Source: Diaporthe sp. PMI_573
Lineage: Eukaryota; Ascomycota; Sordariomycetes; Diaporthales; Diaporthaceae
Direction: 5' to 3'
NCBI GenBank assembly: GCA_021399435.1
Contig: JAJTUP010000048.1
Span: 421,380 to 485,379 of the forward strand
DNA length: 64,000 bases
The position numbers were made by a program, and so were the translations under genes. The notes beneath the pieces were generated by a model, which made no database searches, was not told the origin of the DNA, and was given only the letters and a program-made list of their open reading frames with translations. Shown one piece after another: positions 58,775-64,000 of the stretch. The stretch's first letter is position 1, and every line of letters begins with the position of its first letter.

Positions 58775-59438
58775 ATGTTGTTGTGTATTGCTTGAGGTCG
58801 GGTTAAAAAGACTTATTTGAAAAAGTTGGAGGAACGGGCTGCCCTTGCTGACCTTATTAACTAAAAAGGTGTTGTATCTAAAACCATACCTTGTTCTCGT
58901 TATTTTAAAGTAAATCGCGTATATTGCGTTGCTCCTAAGTCCTTGTATTATGGCGAGTGTGTTTGTGCCGGGAAGTCTTGTAATGGAAATAATGTGGCTG
59001 CTTTTTGTGGGTTTCTTTTCTTTTTTTCTTGGTTTTTCTTCTTGCTGATTTGTTATAGTAAAACGCCTATTGTCTGAGTAGGAGTATTTAGAGAAAGAAG
59101 AGATTAATGCCGAAGAGGAGTTGTTTTTATTCTAAATAAAGTTATAGACTGCTGTAGGTTACTTAGCCTGCTTGTATTGCTAAAAACGCCAAGCCAAGGA
59201 GCGGTCTTTTGAGTTATTTTATTATAATATCTAGTTGCTAGATAAGGAGGACGCTAAGTTGGAGCGTCGTTATGAGGAGGAGGCTCGGGTTACTGCTAAT
59301 ATGCCTTCTTTTAGAGCTGCGGGGATTTTTGATTGGCATTTCTTGGGTCTAGATCTAAATGGTTTGGGGGTGTCTGCCGATTTTCTAGTCGACCTTAAAA
59401 GTCCTATAGTACCTGTTGGTAATTTGTTAGGTTTTTAA
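58775..59438 (+). pseudogene. Antisense spliced gene of gypsy F (Zn2Cys6-like plus charged helical region)
   Basis: Plus strand, opposite to F gag-pol. Exon 1 58775-59006 (232 nt), intron 59007-59058 (GTGGGT, branch-like GCTGAT, TATAG), exon 2 59059-59438 (380 nt); 203 codons, identical in size to the copy in A. Residues 15-28 LKKLEERAALADLI, then IPCSRYFKVNRVYCVAPKSL and GECVCAGKSC, which with the A copy indicate C-x2-C-x7-C-x7-C-x2-C-x6-C. Exon 2 is Glu/Lys/Arg/Leu-rich (EEINAEEELF, AKERSFELF, DKEDAKLERRYEEEARV), likely coiled coil, and ends GVSADFLVDLKSPIVPVGNLLGF. Better preserved than pol: the last 67 codons are open. Stops occur at former Gln codons, and TGA at codon 7. Confidence 0.78.
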
Positions 59439-62400
59439 GGGGTTTCTAAGTGTTGTCTTTATTGTTATAGTTTTTCTATTTAACCAAATATTTAATGTTG
59501 GCGTTATATATTCTAGAATCGAGAATCTTTTCTACTTTTTATTCTTTTTCGTTATTGTCGAGTTTAATCTATGTTTCAAGCTATATATTGGCTGGTACTG
59601 GTTTTAAGAGTAATATATAGAAGACTGAATATATCTGTATTTTTGTTGGTAATGAAAGTCTAAAGTTGGTATCTGATAGTTTCTTTTTAATTTTAAATGG
59701 TCTAATCTTTTTGTAGTTTAATTTGTCATTTAGTTGTTTAGTTTTAATGTTTTTCCGGAATAGGTAGACTTTATCCTCCTCCTTTAAGGTTGGTCTCTTT
59801 AATCTTTTTCTGTTGGTATAGGTTATTATTTATTCTTATATAAAGAGTAGTTTTGCTGAAGTTCTTTTTAAAGATTTTGAATCTTGGTTGCCCTTTTTGT
59901 GGCCAATTATGTTTTTGGCTTGGAGATTAGTTTTCTGTAGGCTTCTAGTTTGTAGCCGTAGTTTGCGTAGAAGGGTAAGACCTTTGTAGTACCTATATCT
60001 GTGCTGTTGTAGGCAAACTGTACTATAGGTAGCAGTTATATCTAATTATTCTGTTTGTAGTTAATGTAATTGTGAAGGTACTGTTTTAGAATCTAGTTTA
60101 GTCTTTCGGTCTGTCTATCTATCTAAGGGTAGAAAGCTGTAGACAGCTTTGATTTTATATCGAGTTGTCTTATAAGTAATTGCTAGAAGTTAGAGATAAA
60201 CACTGTTTCTCTATCTGACACTATTTCTTATAGTGTGCTATAGTTGTTAATAATTGTTTATAGGAAAGTATATGTAAAACTGTCTGTATTACTTGCTTTT
60301 TTATATGGTAAGAAGTAGGAATATTTTGTAAATCTGTCGATAATAACCAGGATACTATTATACTGAGCTTCTGTTATTGGTTTTTTTAAAAGTAGTAGCT
60401 TAATAATAAAGTCTAGGCTAATAGATTGTTATAGTCTGTTAGGTATTGGCAGAGGTTATAGTAGGCCGTAAGGTTTATACCTTGTAGTCTTACTTTTGCA
60501 ATATATATTGTAGCTTTAGATAACTGTTTAGACTTCCTTCTTTATTCTTAGAAAGTAGTAGTATTGTCTAATTATTTTAATTGTTGCTGTAATTTCTTAA
60601 TATTTATATGCTAGAGCTTTGTAGATTTGTTTGATAAGTTTCTTTTGTAGGTCTATAGATATGAAGAGTTGTTTTCCTTAATATAATATCTTGTTGTCTT
60701 CTATTATTTGTTTCTTAGCTTTTAGAGATATATTTTGGTAGGCTGCCTTAAGCTTGTTTTCCTAGCTAGGGTTAATCTTGGCTTGGAGTATTATTGCTAG
60801 TTGTCGAGATTCTTATAGTAAGTTTCCGTTGGGGGTAATTTAAAAGATACTCTATGTTTCTAGTAGAACTTTCTGTAGGTAGTTTAGCTGTTTGCTAAGT
60901 ATGTCTACTTGTCTGTTCTTAGATTCCTTATAGTAGATAATCCTGAGGTTGAATTATAATAGAAACTTTGCTTATCTAATTTGGTGCTTATTGAGTTCTT
61001 TGATTATTATAAAGTATATAAGGTTTTTATAGTTAGTATAGACTTAAACTTAGTGCTTAGCTCTTATAAGGTAATGCTGCTATTCCTTAAATGCTTTAAT
61101 TATTGCTATAAGTTCTTTGTTGTGTATAGGGTAATTAAGTTTTGGTCTATTAAGCTTTTTTGAAAAGAATATAATAGGGTATAGTTTGCCTTAGTTGTCT
61201 TGTTAATCTAGTTGTCTTTCTATTATAAAGTCTAAGGCGTTGGTCTTAACTTTATAGGCCTTATTAGGGTCTGTTTTAACTAGTATTGGTTTTTCTAGAA
61301 TCTTCTAGGTTATTATATTAAAAGTATCTTATGTTTCCTACATCTAATGAAATTCTTTGTCCTTTTTGGTAAGGTCTGTAAGAGGTTTTATAAGTCTTCT
61401 GTAACCTTTAATAAATTATTTATAGAAGTTAATATATTTAAGGAATCCTTAAACTTCCTTAATATTTGTAGGTATAGGCTAGTGCTTAATGGCTTTAATT
61501 TTAAATGCTTGTATTATAATCTGTCTAGGCTGGATAGTGTATCTAAGGTAGTTGACTTTCTTAGTATAAAACTTGCTTTTCTCTGGTTTGACTAGGAGTT
61601 TTGTATCCTAGAGCTTCTATAGTACCTTATATATATATTTTTTATATTTTTTAAGTGTTTTGGAGTAGATAAGGATATTGTCTAGGTATATAACTATAAA
61701 GATGTCTAAATATTTTCTGAAAATGTAATTAATTATAGCTTAAAATAATGCTGGTATATTGGTTAATTTAAATAGTATAACTAGGTACTTAAAATGTCTA
61801 TAGTATATTTGAAATACTATTTTCTATTCTTTGCCCTTTTTTATCTTGATAAGGTTATAGGCTTTCTTAAAGTCTAGGGCTGTAAATTATTAAGCTTTTT
61901 ATAGTTAGTCTTGTAGTTTCTTAATTAAGGATAGTGGGTAGTGATTTTTAATAGTAATGTTGTTTAGTTGGTAATAATCTATGTAAAGTTGTAGCTTCTT
62001 GTTCTTCTTTGGTATAAAGAAGATTGGATATTCTGTAGATAAAGTAGATAGTTGTATGTAATCTTTTTCTAGGTTTTTGTTAAGGTATTCCTTAAGTGCT
62101 TTAAGTTGTGTTTTGTTAAGTTTATAGATTTTAGAGAATTTAGGTATCTTTCCTAGTTTTAGGGGTATTTTGTAATCTTAGTTATTATATTTAGGTAGTC
62201 TAGTATTAAGTATTACTAAAAATAGCTTGGTGTACTTATGGTATTCCTAAGGTATAAACTCTTCAAGATTCTTTTTTACTGCCTTAGCTTTTTATAGGTA
62301 AATAATAAATTGTTGGAAGATAGGCTTGGTTTGCTTTATTAGGCTGATTTTTTAGGCCTTTAGTGCTTATTGTAAGGTTTTTATAGGTAAGGTAATTGTA

Positions 62401-64000
62401 ACTGTGGGTGTTGTTTTGTATTATATATACTGGATTTCTTATATTTGCCTTAATGCTTGTTGGATCTCCTTGATGTATTTTTATATTGTAAGTATAATTT
62501 GTTGTTTTTTTGTATTGATTTGTGTTAAATTGCCTTCTTTGTTAGATTTGTATTATATTTGGCTTAATAGTAAATTTTTCTTGTTGGTTTGTAGTAGACT
62601 GCCTTGTTTATATTGTCGTTATGCTGACTTGTTTAGAGGCTATTCTAAAGCCTGCTTAGGAATTAAGTCTTTTTTTTTGTCTTAAAAGGTAGTTGCTAGG
62701 CTTGTTTAAGTATATATTTAAGTATTGTTCTTAGGGACTAAGCTCTACTTATCTTTATAATATATAATTGTTTCTTTTGCTAAGCTAATAGGGTTTGCCT
62801 AGTAAATTTAGCTAGTGGTTTAATCTATCTAAAAGTTGTTTTTTCTTAATTAGAGTATTTTTAAAATTAACTAATAATTTGTTATCTTAGTAATGTTAAA
62901 TGAAAGTTGCTTAATATAGTCCTAGATCTGGACTTAGAGGTAATTAGTCTCTATGTTGATAATACTGTTTTTATAAGTGACTTTTGTACTGTTGATTATA
63001 TTAAGTCTATAAAGTTTCTTTTTCTTGTACTATATAAGGTAGTATTTGTTTACTATTTTTAGGAAGATAAAATTTCTCTATACTTTACTATTAATAAATG
63101 TATAGTATTAGTAGGCTTTAAGCTTTACCCTAACCTTTAAATATTAATAGTTGTTATTAATATTTATTATATATAAGTACCTTGTAGGTATTTCTTTTAT
63201 TGTTTAAGGTTTTGTAGATAGCTTGTCTAGTTTTTTAGCTGTTTATAATTCTTTTCTAAGACTTTGTTGATACTTTTAATATTTCGTTATATAATACTCT
63301 ATAATTATTGTAGGTCTTTTATAAGTTATTATATACTTTTATCTTGTATTATAGGCTTTATAGGGCTAAGGATTTATCTTTATTGTTATAGTTGGTGCTA
63401 TTCTTTAACTTTGTTGTCTATATATATTTAATATTCCTTATTTTTACAGGTATGTTATCTGGTAGGGTTGTATAGATATATTAGGAGGGTATGTAGGTTA
63501 AGTTAAAATATTATGTAGCCTATATTATTGTGTTGTTTCTTAAGTTTCTATTCCTTAAAGTTGCTTCTTTTATAAGTTTATTGGATATCCTACCCTTGGT
63601 ACCTTTAAGGGAACCAGTTGTGGCTTACTTTCTTTTATATATAGATTCTATATCCATTATAAATATATAAGGCCTAAGAGATACTAAGATAGTAACTATG
63701 TTGAGGGAATATCCTTCCTGTGTTTCTATTCTTCTTAATCTTCTTCCTTGATTCTCACATTACTTACTTGAGGGGTTGTCCTATAATTAGTACTTTTATA
63801 ATATTAGTTTTGGGGGCTAATAGGGGTGCTTTTTTTTAAATATGCTTGTGGGTTTTTTTGCTATACTTGAGGTGTGAGTAGATCTTAGGGAATTTTCCCT
63901 ACTAGCTCCTTTCTTGGGTTATATAGGAGTTCCTTTTGTCTTTTTATAGCTAGGGTATGCTGTTATTCTACACCCTTAGGAAACTAATTAGCTCCTTTTT
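59330..64000 (-). pseudogene. pol pseudogene of gypsy F (chromodomain to protease)
   Basis: In reverse: chromodomain near 59,400-59,560, integrase about 59,750-60,650, RNase H about 60,950-61,310, RT about 61,500-62,180 with the catalytic box YLDN near 61,680-61,700, then the protease and gag-pol linker to 64,000. Homologous along its length to A. Many TAG/TAA stops; the frame is otherwise collinear. Confidence 0.85.

Larger units (their letters stand above)
58181..64000 (-). mobile_element. Ty3/gypsy chromovirus F (family A), 5' part beyond the window
   Basis: Starts with its 3' LTR and continues in reverse orientation through the antisense-gene region, chromodomain, integrase, RNase H, RT and protease to the right edge. 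The edge corresponds to about position 16,265 of element A. It is inserted in gag of element E; the uninterrupted gag can be read in D near 52,440-52,500. The other LTR and target duplication are outside the window. R530 copy 1, present in A, is absent here, so that insertion happened in A alone. Confidence 0.93.

Noticed and set aside
62404..62685. 93-codon plus-strand frame in gypsy F, and the related minus frame 18112-18324 in A
   Set aside because: The two correspond to the same antisense strand of the gag-pol linker, but the region is Cys/Tyr/Leu-rich without a conserved start or splice pattern; the similarity is explained by element homology.
10174..64000. CRISPR arrays, bacterial operons, rRNA or intact tRNA genes
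   Set aside because: None seen; repeats here are transposon LTRs, a leader array and microsatellites, and the genome is eukaryotic.

Overview
The window is from a filamentous ascomycete (Pezizomycotina, most likely a sordariomycete). The evidence is small spliceosomal introns of about 50-140 bp, eukaryotic housekeeping genes, a fungal-type GH43 enzyme, and a long AT-rich block of retrotransposons whose damage is dominated by CpA-to-TpA and TpG-to-TpA changes (CAG to TAG, TGG to TAG). That is the signature of repeat-induced point mutation (RIP).

Region 1 (1-10,173) is ordinary gene space. In order it holds: a partial Ala/Ser/Gly-rich membrane-anchored or secreted protein of unknown function (minus, running off the left edge); ribosomal protein uS5/RPS2 (minus, three exons); a secreted family 43 glycoside hydrolase (plus, many exons, with a problematic first junction); threonine dehydratase ILV1 (minus, no intron); and the HIG1-domain respiratory supercomplex factor RCF1 (plus, three exons). 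RPS2/GH43 and ILV1/RCF1 are divergent pairs. The ILV1-RCF1 promoter carries a perfect TGAGTCA (Gcn4/CPC1-type) site, and the GH43 promoter carries an inverted pair of CreA-type sites.

Region 2 (10,174-64,000) starts within tens of bases of the RCF1 stop. I found no host gene in it. It is a nest of RIP-decayed transposons: two Fot1/pogo-type DNA transposons of identical length (11,203-13,527; 45,722-48,046); five Ty3/gypsy chromovirus copies called A (14,323-22,604, +), B (31,925-39,334, +), D (42,598-53,211, -), E (42,042-42,597 plus 53,212-58,180, -) and F (58,181 to the right edge, -); a Ty1/copia-like element H (23,987-30,717, +); a miniature LTR element (TRIM, 13,877-22,664, interrupted); four copies of a roughly 520-bp unclassified repeat (R530); and fragments of B-type LTRs. 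Matching target-site duplications establish most boundaries and the order of insertion.

The most interesting observation is a spliced gene on the strand opposite gag-pol, lying between pol and the 3' LTR of chromoviruses A and F. Both copies have the same exon lengths (232 + 380 nt), a canonical 51-52 bp intron, a Zn2Cys6-like cysteine cluster and a charged helical C-terminal half. They overlap the chromodomain end of pol in antisense. Decayed candidates occupy the same place in D and B. A second unexplained signal is a short GC-rich palindrome (core GTCTGCCGCAGAC) found in gypsy, copia and Fot1-type elements alike. Stretches 10,174-11,202, 23,400-23,986, 30,723-31,924 and 39,340-41,521 remain unassigned. 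All calls come from reading the sequence and from remembered family features; no database search was possible.
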